NCBI RefSeq assembly: GCF_963675165.1 | Contig: NC_087381.1 | Span: forward strand, 6,139,378-6,203,377 | DNA from: Halichondria panicea | Lineage: Eukaryota > Porifera > Demospongiae > Suberitida > Halichondriidae | DNA length: 64,000 bases | Direction of reading: 5' to 3' | In this document: positions 49,337-62,400 of the stretch, one piece after another | How positions within the stretch are numbered: the first letter of the stretch is position 1 | Layout of the letters: each line of letters opens with the position of its first letter | Position numbers and translations under genes: made by a program | The notes under the pieces: generated by a model | What the model saw: the letters and a program-made list of their open reading frames with translations, nothing else | The model's database searches: none | What the model was told of the DNA's origin: nothing

Positions 49337-49380
49337 GCCTCTAGTGTGGGACGACCCATGATGGGTCCCACACTAGAGGC
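49337..49380. repeat. Perfect hairpin at the start of the filamin-tail duplicate
   Basis: GCCTCTAGTGTGGGAC at 49337-49352 is repeated as its exact complement at 49365-49380 with a 12 bp loop. The arm matches filamin exon 5 (13337-13352 region), so a piece of that exon was copied and inverted here. Confidence 0.85.
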
Positions 49381-49721
49381 ATATAGAGGTGCATGAAGAG
49401 TACTTTACTTTTAGTAATAAGAAATTGAGGCAATCACATTAATTTGTTGGCTTTCCAAAAGTGATTAATTGATTGTTCAAATGGCATGCATGTACTTGTC
49501 GAATCGAGATGAACCAATGTGTCGTTTCATGCACAGCTTGAATGTGCATGCAATTACATATATAGTTCAGTGCTTCCTGAAACAATTTACTTGTATACGC
49601 ATTCCTGTCTGTCTTTTGCCAAACATAATAATTATTCATTGCTGTATGATCATTTCTGCTGTAGCTGAGATGATAGTAGCCTTGTATAGTTGCTTGGGGA
49701 TACGTTCTATATATTCTGCAG

Positions 49722-51527
49722 ATTCTGAGGGCCCCAGCAGAGCCAGCCCGCAAGAGAGCACCATCCAGCAAGACGGACAAACGAACTACCTCCCCCCAAG
49801 GTCCCAAACAAAGGGCTAAGTCTCCCCCTCCAAGCAAGACACCAACATTACCAAAGGGCCAATCAGGAAACAAAGCAAAGCGCCTGGCACCCCGTGCAGC
49901 TCGTTCCAAAAGCCTCCCACCAAGCAAGAAACCAGGAAACAAAGCAAAGAGCCTGGCACCCCGTGCAGCTCGTTCCAAAAGCCTCCCACCAAGCAAGAAA
50001 CCAGGAAACAAAGCAAAGAGCCTGGCACCCCGTGCAGCTCATTCCAAAAGCCTCCCACCAAGCAAGAAATCAGGAAACAAAGCAAAGAGCCTGGCACCCC
50101 GTGCAGCTCGTTCCAAAAGCCTCCCACCAAGCAAGAAATCAGGAAACAAAGCAAAGAGCCTGGCACCCCGTGCAGCTCGTTCCAAAAGCCTCCCACCAAG
50201 CAAGAAACCAACATTACCAAAGGGCCAATCAGGAAACAAAGCAAAGAGCCTGGCACCCCGTGCAGCTCGTTCCAAAAGCCTCCCACCAAGCAAGAAACCA
50301 GGAAACAAAGCAAAGAGCCTGGCACCCCGTGCAGCTCGTTCCAAAAGCCTCCCACCAAGCAAGAAACCAGGAAACAAAGCAAAGAGCCTGGCACCCCGTG
50401 CAGCTCGTTCCAAAAGCCTCCCACCAAGCAAGAAATCAGGAAACAAAGCAAAGAGCCTGGCACCCCGTGCAGCTCGTTCCAAAAGCCTCCCACCAAGCAA
50501 GAAATCAGGAAACAAAGCAAAGAGCCTGGCACCCCGTGCAGCTCGTTCCAAAAGCCTCCCACCAAGCAAGAAACCAGGAAACAAAGCAAAGAGCCTGGCA
50601 CCTCGTGCAGCTCGTTCCAAAAGCCTCCCACCAAGCAAGAAATCAGGAAACAAAGCAAAGAGCCTGGCACCCCGTGCAGTTCGTTCCAAAAGCCTCCCAC
50701 CAAGCAAAAAACCAGGAAACAAAGCAAAGAGCCTGGCACCCCGTGCAGCTCGTTCCAAAAGCCTCCCACCAAGCAAGAAACCAGGAAACAAAGCAAAGAG
50801 CCTGGCACCCCGTGCAGCTCGTTCCAAAAGCCTCCCACCAAGCAAGAAACCAGGAAACAAAGCAAAGAGCCTGGCACCCCGTGCAGCTCGTTCCAAAAGC
50901 CTCCCACCAAGCAAGAAACCAGGAAACAAAGCAAAGAGCCTGGCACCCCGTGCAGCTCGTTCCAAAAGCCTCCTACCAAGCAAGAAATCAGGAAACAAAG
51001 CAAAGAGCCTGGCACCCCGTGCAGCTCGTTCCAAAAGCCTCCCACCAAGCAAGAAACCAACATTACCAAAGCGCCAATCAGGAAACAAAGCAAAGAGCCT
51101 GGCACCCCGTGCAGCTCGTTCCAAAAGCCTCCCACCAAGCAAGAAACCAACATTACCAAAGGGAAACAAAGCAAAGAGCCTGGCACCCCGTGCAGCTCGT
51201 TCCAAAAGCCTCCCACCAAGCAAGAAACCAACATTACCAAAGGGCCAATCAGGAAACAAAGCAAAGAGCCTGGCACCCCGTGCAGCTCGTTCCAAAAGCC
51301 TCCCACCTAGTGGGAAAGCACAACGTTCCAAAAGCCCGCCTTCTAAGAGACTCAGTGCACCCAAAAGTCCCCCTCCCAAGAAAACAGGACAATCCCCACC
51401 GAGTGGAAAGAGGGCGGGGTGTCCCAAGAGCCTACCCCTGGCAGTAAGGGAGGAGCACGCAACAAGAACCCCAGTGGAGGGCGACCTAAAGGGTGAGCGT
51501 TGTATTGGAAGGAATGCGGTAAATTAA
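49722..51527 (+). pseudogene. Expanded filamin tail exon, 601 codons open
   Basis: Begins after the conserved acceptor. It reads in the native frame as KRAPSSKTDKRTTSPQGPK, then about 20 copies of a 23 aa unit (SKKPGNKAKSLAPRAARSKS-type), then AQRSKSPPSKR as in filamin. A 14 bp net insertion near 51416-51433 shifts the frame relative to filamin, and the copy stops at 51525-51527. There is no start codon, no recognisable 5' exon and no poly(A) hexamer, so I call it a duplicated fragment. Use as a spliced exon of a neighbouring transcript cannot be excluded. The product would be highly basic. Confidence 0.6.
49890..51310. repeat. 69 bp coding minisatellite, ~20 copies
   Basis: Period 69 bp (e.g. 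CAAGCAAGAAACCAGGAAAC recurs every 69 bp). Some units carry an extra ~30 bp (ACATTACCAAAGGGCCAATC), giving longer units. Units are almost identical. Length is a multiple of three and no stops occur, so three frames stay open for over 460 codons. Arose from a single unit present in filamin exon 6 (about 13725-13800). Confidence 0.95.
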
Positions 51528-52030
51528 TGTTATAGTGTTGTAATTTTAAAGCCCAAAGAATGTGGTTTTACAGACCCAAATTGAAGTGCATGGCTCAACT
51601 ATTGATATACTGCATTCATGCCTTGTTAAGTTTGTTAATGTAAAACACGAATCAATATTCATTTTGTGTTTTGCTGTGAATATGCCCCCCCCCTCCACAC
51701 ACAACAACAGGAGTACTCTTGCAGAGCCAAGATCAGCGTATCCATGACGCTAACATTAATGGTAACTCTACAAGCTAAACGTTATAAACATAAACTGTGC
51801 ATGTATGTATGCTTACTTGATGTTTTTACTTAGCTGCTACTAGATTTTTGGTACTGTCTTTTTGGTAAGTAGATGCATCATTTTTATTTGATAGAAATTT
51901 TAATTAGTTTACTGATTTGTGATTAAACAATTAATTTTTAATGGCATAACAGTCTAAAGGTATAAAGGCACTGCAATATAATTCTAGATGGCGAAAAATT
52001 TAATACGGATGATACATAATTATATAAATG

Positions 52031-53425
52031 CATGTACATGCACCCTTGACAAAATAATCATAACACGGTGAAAATTGAAGGCAAACACTTGGGACAATGC
52101 AGCTTGGCCAGAATAGCGAAGTGGCTGTATTTCAGAAAATAATTATCAGCAGCTAAAAACGCCCTTACCTTGAATCTAATAAAACTGGTTCTGTCTCGAG
52201 GATAATGACGGATAATGAAGTCATTCTACTCTCCATAGTATATAAGAGTAATCCAATTTTAGTTGCCAAACCACACCCAAAACGTCATATCCGGCTGTAA
52301 TAAACGTTAGTCTGGGGCAGCCAGTATACTGGCCAGTATAATTATACGGAATAGCGAGTGGCCACATTTCAGGGCAAGTTTTGTGCAGAAAACATCTATA
52401 GTAATTAACAATCCGTGCCAAACCAAATGGCTGGTATATCGAGGTGACTGCATACTTCAGAGAGCAAGTACCACTGACTACATCAATGACACATGCATTA
52501 CCATGCATTATTATAATAGTATCTTCAAAAGAGTCTGCGTGCATGGTCTCTTATATACACATGGCAGATTATGGTAATGGCAATGCTCTGTGGTGCTGGT
52601 GTCAGGGTTCTGAAGTTGGTGATGTGTTTGTTGGCATTTGGTCGCAGAGCTCACATCGCTGCATGTATACATACGGGTCATTCCACCTAGCCTATATAAA
52701 TACACAGAAGTCATGCATGCATTAATGTATGGTATTTGATTCCTTTTGACCTCTGAGATCCAAGGAAATGGTGCCAATACATAATGCACTGTGGTGAGTT
52801 CTGTATATGGCATGGTGGAAAATTCTCTTTTATCTATGTTTTTATAGATGGTTAGGTTTGAGACAGTCACACTCATCATACAGCACTCTCTATACTAATA
52901 AATTATGGGACACGAGTGTGAATAGCCGGACTTGCATGAGCCTATATGCAGCAAATGGCTTCAAGGCAAACAAAGTAGTTAGATCTATTGCATTCCATCT
53001 ATATAAACTAGTCCACTGCATGTGGCTAGTTATAATTAACTAGATCTAGTCCACTGTGGCACAGTTGCATGCTCATGCAAGCTCAAGTTCACAACAACTC
53101 TCATTCTGTGCAGGCCATGCAGTAGTGGGCAGCAGGATGCATTGCTATAGTTCTAGCTCTTGACAGGTCTCGCAGGTCAGATATAATGAGGGCAGGAGTA
53201 GACTAGTATGGTTTCTATCTACAATAGAAGCCATGTGTGCATGGTCGGGAACTTCCGAAGGCACACCACCCCGACTGTTCTCAGCCCTGTGTATGGAATC
53301 GGAAGGCACACTGCCCCGAATGTTCTCTAATTGAACGCTAGGTTCATAATCAGGCCTGAGCGTTCTCAATCTGCAGCACTGTCTGATCATTGGATAGACT
53401 AGCTAAGAGTGTGGTTCTACACGAT
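52031..53425. other. Spacer before the ADAM10-like gene
   Basis: No gene recognised. A MITE-like end (AGTCTGGGGCAGCCAG) lies at about 52309. An imperfect GGAAGGCACACYRCCCCGA-type repeat occurs twice at 53256-53325. Confidence 0.5.
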
Positions 53426-56400
53426 ATGAAGTTATACAGTCCCTTATGCGTCGCTCTTCTCCTGGGGATCGTCCAAGGAGAGGGTGAGACTTCACAGTGT
53501 AGATCTAAAGTGATGCATGATAATTATTATAATTATGCACCAGTCTACATGTAATCTTAATTAAGGTGACATTTTTGTGACAATTATTTGCAAGTATAAT
53601 TATACTAATTTTTGCGATTTTACTCTCATTTGCAGAAATAGCAGAAATAGATCTACTTAGGGTATAGCTAGATACGTAGAGAGAGGACTGTATACTTTAT
53701 TTAAATGCTATAAAAATTGTTGTGATAGCAAGAATATTATTAGCAATTCCCCCCATGCATGTACATGCACACATGCGTAACACAGTCCTGAGCAATTTTA
53801 TTCGTCACTACGAGCCTCTCATCTACGACAGCGAGTCGTTGCTATGGAACCATCACAGAGTGAGACGCAGTATGGTGGGGGAGAGGTCTCTACAACTACA
53901 GTTCACTGCCTTTGGAAGGTGAGCGGAAATGGTGTATATAGACCCATTGCAGTGGGTGTGGTTATAACGTCACGCTTTGATATTTCAATGATAGCCGCCA
54001 GTTTGGGGTACCACATCAAAACAGATGTGTGCAGTTTACATGTAAAAATAGTGATTTTTGTACTTATATATTGTGGAAATCTTAGTAGTAGGGATAAAGA
54101 CAAGAACTTCTACTGACTCCCAAGTGCCATCCCAAGCCAAAGAGACAAAGAATTAGAGCTGAGCAGCCTGAGACATGGAGAATGGCTTGTGTATTTTCTG
54201 CAGTTTTGCTGTTCCTGTAATTTTTCATCGAATTTTAAATTCACTTCATACTTGCACACACATGTCACGAATCATAATAGCTAAATATAGCTAACACATA
54301 TAAACTTGAAAACAACTCTATGTCATTGCAATGTGCACATTTCCACTAGTACAGAGCCATCTTTTCACTCCTTGTTTTCAGCCGCATTTTGAAGGATCTA
54401 GCCCAATAATAATATCTAGCTTGTTCAGGTACTTCTTGCCACCTTGGTCTTGTTTCGAAGATATATATAACCTTCTACAAAGGGTATCTTTTTGGTGCTA
54501 AATACTAGCCAAATCGTGTTCATTGTGTAAAAGTCTGTTACTGGTACCTCAAAATGGCTGACATTCCAATGACATCGTTATTAATTACGTCACTGCAATG
54601 GGTCTATACAATAATTATTGTCCATTTTTATAATATTGCTCATTGCCATAAAGCTTTGACTCCTCCACCGAGACATGATTCATTCATTCAGGTTATTTTC
54701 TAAAAATGTCAATTTTCTGGTAAATTTTACAGGGTATAGGGTATTTTGCGCATGCACAAACAGTTAGTAGCATATCCCTTTACCGGTCAAAATGTTGTAA
54801 TTTTTACAACAACAATCTGGGAGGGAGCGTGCTATCAACTTGTGAATGTTGCATGATATTGGATTCTGTGGCAGATTGGATAGTATCATGAATGCGATTA
54901 TCCTTTGATGTTCTGCTGAGCTGTTCAATTAGGACACTTAAAAAAAAAAAAGGTTTAAAACAAGCTATACAGCATGTAGGACTGAGTAGTATCCATTGGT
55001 AGACCCTCTGGACTATCTTGGTAGCCATAGAATATTTTCGAAGAGGAAGCAGCAAGCCATTTGTGTACACAGGCACTTCACAAGTGGACACAAGCTCTAC
55101 AATAGTCTACATGCTTGCTAAGCAGCTTAGTTGACCAGAGTGCAGCTTTTAAAGGCCACACATACTTCCATCGAGGCAGCAGCAAGGCATAAAATCGATG
55201 GTTAGTTTGTGCACAGCCATTGACCCACGCCCATCTCTACAAGCCATTAGCCACTTCATTTGGGGCGGAGATAACATCAAGCTAATTTGGTGGGTTGGGC
55301 TCAGATGCAAACTAAAGTGATGGAACTGTTCCAGATTTTCCAGATTGTGTGCGGCTGAACGGTAAAGGGATATGCAGGCCTTCTACTGAAGAGGAGGCCT
55401 GCATGTGAAGGATGCATGCGCCATTTGTCGATCCTCTCGATCGAGAAATTAAAAAAGAGAGGAAATGGGCGTGAAGACGAGACTACGTTAGCACTTATAT
55501 AAACACATTTCACACTAAACCTACTGAATATAAATTTTGGTATAACAATTTTATCTCTCTATGTTTTTAGACATTTCAACCTGCTGTTGAAACCTGAGAC
55601 CCGTTTCTTTCACAACAACTTCACCCTGACCATTGACGGACAGAAATCAAGCAGTCAATTGGCCAAAATCCATCTGTACAGCGGCATTGATCAAAGTAAG
55701 TGTAGAGACATAAGGGTTAATGGTTCAGGAAGTAAGCAATCGAAGGATTAAAAAAATGTTGGCAGTGTATTTTAGCCCATTAAAAGACACACCTACCATT
55801 AACAGTAACAAAACTCTGAATTGAGAGATAATTTATTATAGTGGGATATTTTCGTATAGTGGACATTTTGTATTTTAGAACATTAATCTGAATTGTATTT
55901 TGTGCAAGGTTCTGTATCACTATTCTGAGCTGTACGAATACATTAGACTCTCGTTAATCCGACCACCCTTGGGACAGTGCATCTATATAATGGGCTTATG
56001 TTTTTTTTTATGTAGGAACCACACTTTCTGTATATGTATAGTGTATGTACAGTGTCATGGTTGATCTACCGTATAGAAGATAATTTTCGTGGGGCAAAAT
56101 ATTCGTGGTTTTCGTGGTTGATGGTCTGACCACGAATATTTTACCTACGAATGAAGCGACCTTGCCTACCTTTACCTGCAGTGCAAGCTCCAACCATGAA
56201 AATATTATCCACGAAATGTCTCAATATTGCTGAACCACGAATATTTTGTCCACCGAAAATTACCCGCTATACGATATCTCTATTAGTATGCGCTTATAAT
56301 TCCCATGCATTCGCCTGATTGCATTTCTCATGCGCTAGCTTGCTCACTTTTTTTTGCATGTCTTTCGATTACCAAATATTCACATTTTGCAATCGAAATA

Positions 56401-59400
56401 GCCTCGCTATATACAGTATGTGGTAATAACAAATACTTGACTAGAAACCATATATATAACATAATTATGATTGAATACATGTCAATGCAGATAACTCTTC
56501 TGTTCGTGTCTATGGCAACCTGGCTCACGAGGTGTTTGACGGAACGATTATTGCCGATGAGGAGATGTACCATATTGAACCCTCGCGCAGGTAAGGAAGA
56601 GGGTGGGGCACTACGTTAGCCTATGCAATCATGTGTTGAAAACTCTAAATGTTCCTGAAAGGCTGGCCTTTAATTTATTCGTAGGTTATATGTACAACTA
56701 TATATACCGGTACGTATATTTTGCGTAGTTGTAAAGTAAATGTACATTGCATGAACATGCATGTAGAGAGATGTTACAGTACGTATAATTTTAATCCAGT
56801 GTCCTTTTATTGGTGCATAGGCGGATCAGAACTACAGAACCCTCCTCCTCTTTAGTATACTTACATATACCATAATCTACCATCTTGAACAATCCGCTCT
56901 TTAATTTACTAGATCCGCAGTGGATCTTTATTTAGAAGGCTATAACCTATATGCTCACATTATTCCCCAATCTCTCCCACTCTCTCTTAATTATACGGTG
57001 CACTTTTGTAGCCCCTATAATTATTATCCCAGGCCGACTTTTCACGAAAAAACGGAAGGGATGAAAAATAGCGTTCAATTGCGGCCTAAGACTTTATTAA
57101 AACTTGTACGAAAAATCCGATTCCACGTCCTATTCCTTCTATTCCAAACAGTAAGTCACGCATCTTAGAGCTCTCTCTTTCACTGTGAGTAGTCTTGTTG
57201 TTCTCTTGCTGTAGGTGGCTATACTCAATACTGCTGTCTATAGAATAACTATAACTAAGGGTCAAGTATGATCCCAGGTAAAGCCCAATAAGCAATTCGG
57301 CAACTAAAAGAAGCCAGGCCGTGTATGAAACAGCGTACAAGATGTTTCCAATTATGAGTGCACATGCATAGAGAGACGTTAAACAGATACAAGTAGGGTA
57401 GGTACTTGACAAGAAGACCCATTGATAGACTTCCAACAGTACATTATTATGTGTACATGAATAACACACTCTATTTCTCACAGATATCTTCGAGATGCAA
57501 GTCACCACAGTGTTATTTATCGGCACTCCGATCTCGACCTCTCCACTGTTGCCGGGGCAACCTGTGGCTCCTCCAATGAAGCCATACGCAGGGAGCTCCT
57601 ACAATTGCAAGACTTGGTCATCCGTAGTGCTGAGTCAGCAAGACTTCAGAAACGCCAGACAAGGTTCGATTCCACTCTGGTTAGATGTTGGCTGTATGCG
57701 ATTGCTGATTATAAATTTGTGGCTGCTTTGGAAGCAGCTGGAGACAATCCACTGGGCGTAATGTCAACTATTATATTGACGGTAAGGGGTGTGTGATGAG
57801 TGAGGGTGTGTGTGTGAGGTAGGGCTGTCCCAATTATTCAAAAAAATTTTCTTATTAGAATTTCTCAATTTTTCTTCCTATTATTCCCAGATAATTACCC
57901 ATTATTCTCATTTAAAAGCCAACATGAACATGAACCATAAATAGATCTTAGTCTGGGGCCAGACCTAATAGCTCGGGGGCAAAATCTACAGAGCTAAGAT
58001 TAGCTATTTAGATTGAGCTCTTCTCTCTTCCCCCTTCCCCCTCTGCATGAGAAAAGGTCTGGCCCCCAGACTATCTATACAATATAAATGACATATAGCA
58101 GCCATATAAAACTAAACGACTGGCATGTGTACTGCACTCACGTTATATTATTGACCTCTATGACCTTTTAAACCTCTGACTCTACCTATTATTTAGCCTC
58201 ACCTATAATTCTTCTAGAATAATTGGGACAGCCCTAGTAGCAGTAATTTGTAAGAATATATAGTGTTCCTTGGACTTTTAAACTATGTATGCGTAAAGAA
58301 ATCCAAATAATATATAGATAGAAACCTGTCATTGCTATAAATATAATAATATGCACATGCATGTACTTCAATTCCTAGTGGTGTGTTTATAGCAGAGAAT
58401 TTATATTAATGATGTAGTTCTAGTTATAACCAATGAAAAGTGGGATCTAAATGACAATCTTATAATACGTACTGTATAGTAACGTAGTACCGTTGTAACA
58501 TTGCAGGGTAGCAGAATTTTTGAGCGTACCGACTTTGACAGTGACGGGTTGGCTGACGGCATTCATTTTGGTCTTCTTGGTATGGAGGTCGAGAACACTC
58601 CTCCCGCTAGTGGCTCTTTCTATGATAACCAGGATATTGGTGTACAAGCATTTCTCAACGAGCACTCCACTGCTGATTGGTCGCAGTACTGTCTGAGTTA
58701 TCGGTTCACTAGTCGTGATTTCGATGATGGTGTTGTAGGATTGGCGTATGTGGCACCACAGCCTGGAGTCAATGCAGTAGGTGTGACAGTGTGTGTGTGT
58801 GTGTGTGTGTGTGCATGTGTGTGATAAAAAAATTTGGTTGTTGTTAATAATAGGTCTATAGTGCACCAATGCTACCAGCGCTACCAGCGCTATACGATTA
58901 ATAAAAACTATATATAAACGCTCCAGATCGAGTTGTCTGCTGGTAACCAAAATCCCATTAGATCATGCAGTATACATTAATGTTGAATACTAGCGGCCGT
59001 AGCATTAGTATAGCGCTGGTAGCATTGCATAAAGCATTGTGTGGGGTAGCACATGCCACTGGTAGCATTGGTAGCACTAGCTTTTGTGCTATATCGTATA
59101 AAACATCAGATCTGATGCAAACCATATAAGATTAATTTTAGGTGAGCATTCCATTGGAGCTAGCAACACAAACTGTCAGTGGACACGATTCCTCCCCAAA
59201 GTAATGACACCTTGTTGTATAACCTCCAACACACCCACTCACACATGAACTCACACCCTCTCTCACATGCACACACACACACACACATTGTTTAGGTGGT
59301 ATCTGTGAGAACATTCAGACCTTCTCTGGAGATGGTGTGACCCAGTCCCTGACCCTCAATACTGGGATTGTGACCATCTTAAACTACAACGCTCGCATTC

Positions 59401-62400
59401 CTTCTCCCATCTCTGCTCTCACCTTCGCTCACCAGGCAGGACACAACTTCGGCTCAACAGTGCGTTATGTGGCATATGTACAGTGTAACATGCACGTATG
59501 TGTGTGTTTGTAGAACTTTAGATGTACATGTGTTAGTTTTAAATTATGGCCTGATGGTATAATTGTGTATTATGTGCATTATACGTACCATGTAATTTTA
59601 TTTTTGCTGAGCCGTAGAGATGACCTCATTCTCATCCATCCACATTGCACCCAATATTACCTCCACCCCCCAAACAGCATGACCCCCGTGCGGACCCCCC
59701 TGACGCTGGCGGACTGTACATAATGGATGCCTTCTCCTCAGACGGAAGTCAACCCAACAACAATCTATTCTCTCCACGCAGTCGAGCTGAGATGCTGGCA
59801 GTCATTCGTGATCGTGGGCAGAGCTCCAGTGAGTGCACGGGAGGGCAGGGGCCATGGAAGCATTAGTACAGTATAAAGGGAGGGCTATAGTATATAGCTG
59901 CGGGTCTGTAATTTTAGTCACTCTGTTAAATTTTGCGAGTGAGTATAGAAAATACCCCCCCACACACACACAACACACATACCATACCTCACCCCCCCCC
60001 CACATATATAGTCATGTCCAGACGAAGTTGAAGGATTTGAGATCATAATTATGCAAAGAGCAATAGTCCTATAGCAGTGCATCCAGTTCATCCAGTCTAG
60101 AGAGAGTAGATTACCACAAATGCATGTGTGAGCAGTTGTATACTTATAGAATTGATGTTTCCTAAGAATGGAACAGAGGAAGCTATACCGGAAATAATTG
60201 AGCATTCGAAAGCAATCAAAATTCCAGTGAATACAACTTGGCTGTGACTGCAAATGTAAATTATGCTGACTTGGTGATATTTAGCACATTATCTTTCTAC
60301 ACACATGCATGCATGATCTCCAACCTCCTCAGCCGCACCTATACCCCCACATCCACAACCACATGCACCCTCCGTCCCCCACATCTACAACCACACACCC
60401 ACACCCTATCTCCACATGCACCCCCCATGCACACACACCCACACACTCCCTCCTCCACCCACTCACACAGGAAGCGGTTGCTTTGTTCCAGCAGACAGTC
60501 TGTGTGGCAACAATCTCCTGGATGAGGAGGAGGGGGAACAATGTGATTGTGGTCCCCTAGTGAATAGTGACGGTATCTGCACTGACAACCCGTGCTGTAA
60601 TGGCACTTCTTGTCTACTGAATATGAACGTCGAGTGTAGGTACATAATATAGAGGCCCTCTGAATATTCTTAATTATGTACTGCAGTAGTGGAACGAGCG
60701 CATATTCAATTATATTAATTACTCGATATCTCGATAAACAGGACACTTGTAATAACTAGTCATACTTTTTTATGTATTTACCATCCACGTACCTTCCCAC
60801 CCACCCACACCATCTACACACTTACCTACCCACATACACACACTCACCCACCCACACCTACCCACCCACACCATCCACACACAGTCCCCAGCAAGGACCC
60901 TGCTGCAATGCATCCACGTGTATGTTCGTAGAGGCGGCTGCTAACATGACATGCTCCATGGAAACAGACTGCGCAGCTTCTCAGACATGCAGATATCCTC
61001 TCATTTTAAAGCTATATTAAATCACAATCAATCAGATCTCTATTTATTCTCAGCTGCATGCACTGAAGATATCGTGCTCCAAATGCTATTGATGTGGTCT
61101 GCCACATACCACAATATTTATAAATAAAAAGATTATACCTAGTACAATATCAGGGGAAAAATCACAGTGGAAATACGGTTGGGTGCATGGACTTTTATAT
61201 ATATTATATATATCTTCTAATTTATCGGACACTAATTATACCCCATGCAGACACTCTTTTGGGCAATTTTCGTGTTCTAATACAACGGACACTCCAGTGC
61301 TTTAATATTACTAAATATCCGGACAATATCTTTAAAAGTTGAGTTTAATACATTCATATAGACGGCAAGCAATACTTAGAAGATAGCTTTGAGCCGTATA
61401 GCTAGTTTTAGATAGCTAGTGCAACTATTCAGTCGCACACTGTTCTATTAAACTTAGCTAGCTCGAATGCAGCTGCTTGCTTGTCCTAATTATTCCGGAC
61501 GCTTTGCATGCTCTATAAAAATCTGTTCTAATTATACCAGGACAATAAATTTCCTTTATTTTTTGCCTGTCCGATAAATTAGAAGATAATTATAGTTACG
61601 GTAGTTATACAAACTTTGTCTGCTTAGAGTTATATAATGCTTTATTGACAATTTCACATGAATTGATGTAGCACATTTCCAACTAATTAACCTATTTCTG
61701 TGTGTATATTATTATGGGGATAGTTTCGTTGCTTAGTTGACATGTACACAAAAGTGTGAGACTATTTCATCCTTAACCCCTTGCGTACTGGGACTAACGC
61801 ATCATGTCCTGCCCCCGACCCCCTCACCAATGAACCCGGCCTCAGCTACCGACTGTGTATGAATGGAGAGGCCATCTGTGACAATGGAGTGAGTTAATTG
61901 TTGTGTACAGTTGCTGCATTAATTTCAATTTGGTTCATAACGTTCAAAATGTAAGCATTAATGTTTTATGTACATGCATGTGCATGTTCATTATAATTAT
62001 GTTATCTGTCAAGCCAATCAATAGTAGAACCTCGATCCATAAAACGGACACCATTGGAATCGAATAGCTTTGAAAAGGCTGTAGGGACCAAGCTACAGCT
62101 AGGTTTTCACGATTGTACAAAAATAATGCTATCTCAGCAATCATTTTCTGCTAATTCTGGGTGTGTATGCCCGTTCTGGGAGGTTATTTTCCATTGCTAA
62201 AGTTGATTGGGGACTAGAAAGCTGCTCGTTATACAGGGTAGAGAGATGGTCGCTCCTGAGCAGAGGGGGTGGGGTGTCGGACAAAGGTGAATCGTTACGT
62301 AACAAGATTGAATTCTTACCATCAATACAAACTGATTATTTTCCAATAGAGCATTTTGCGTAAATGGGGGAAATTGGTCTAGAAAAGAAGATTTTGCAAG

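Larger units (their letters stand above)
49322..52030 (+). repeat. Segmental duplicate of the filamin 3' end
   Basis: Matches 13330-14735 in order: end of exon 5, last intron (GTGCTTCCTGAAAC shared), acceptor CTGCAG/ATT, tail exon, 3' UTR (AATGTGGTTTTACAGACCCA) and flank. It differs by the 69 bp repeat expansion, loss of the AATAAA, and absence of the TA-flanked MITE present at 14447-14671. No upstream filamin domains accompany it. Confidence 0.9.

Noticed and set aside
49816-51447. Very long open frames on both strands (496 and 462 aa minus, 517 aa plus) with GFWNELHGVPG- or KASHQARNQ-type repeats
   Set aside because: They are alternative frames of the stop-free 69 bp repeat. The frame matching the filamin tail is the third one, and none of these has splice or start context.
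57020-57095. CCCAGGCCGACTTTTCACG ... GCGTTCAATTGCGGCCT resembling transposon ends
   Set aside because: Looks like a degraded piece of the TAGCC family, but neither terminal TAGCCTCGA nor duplication is present.
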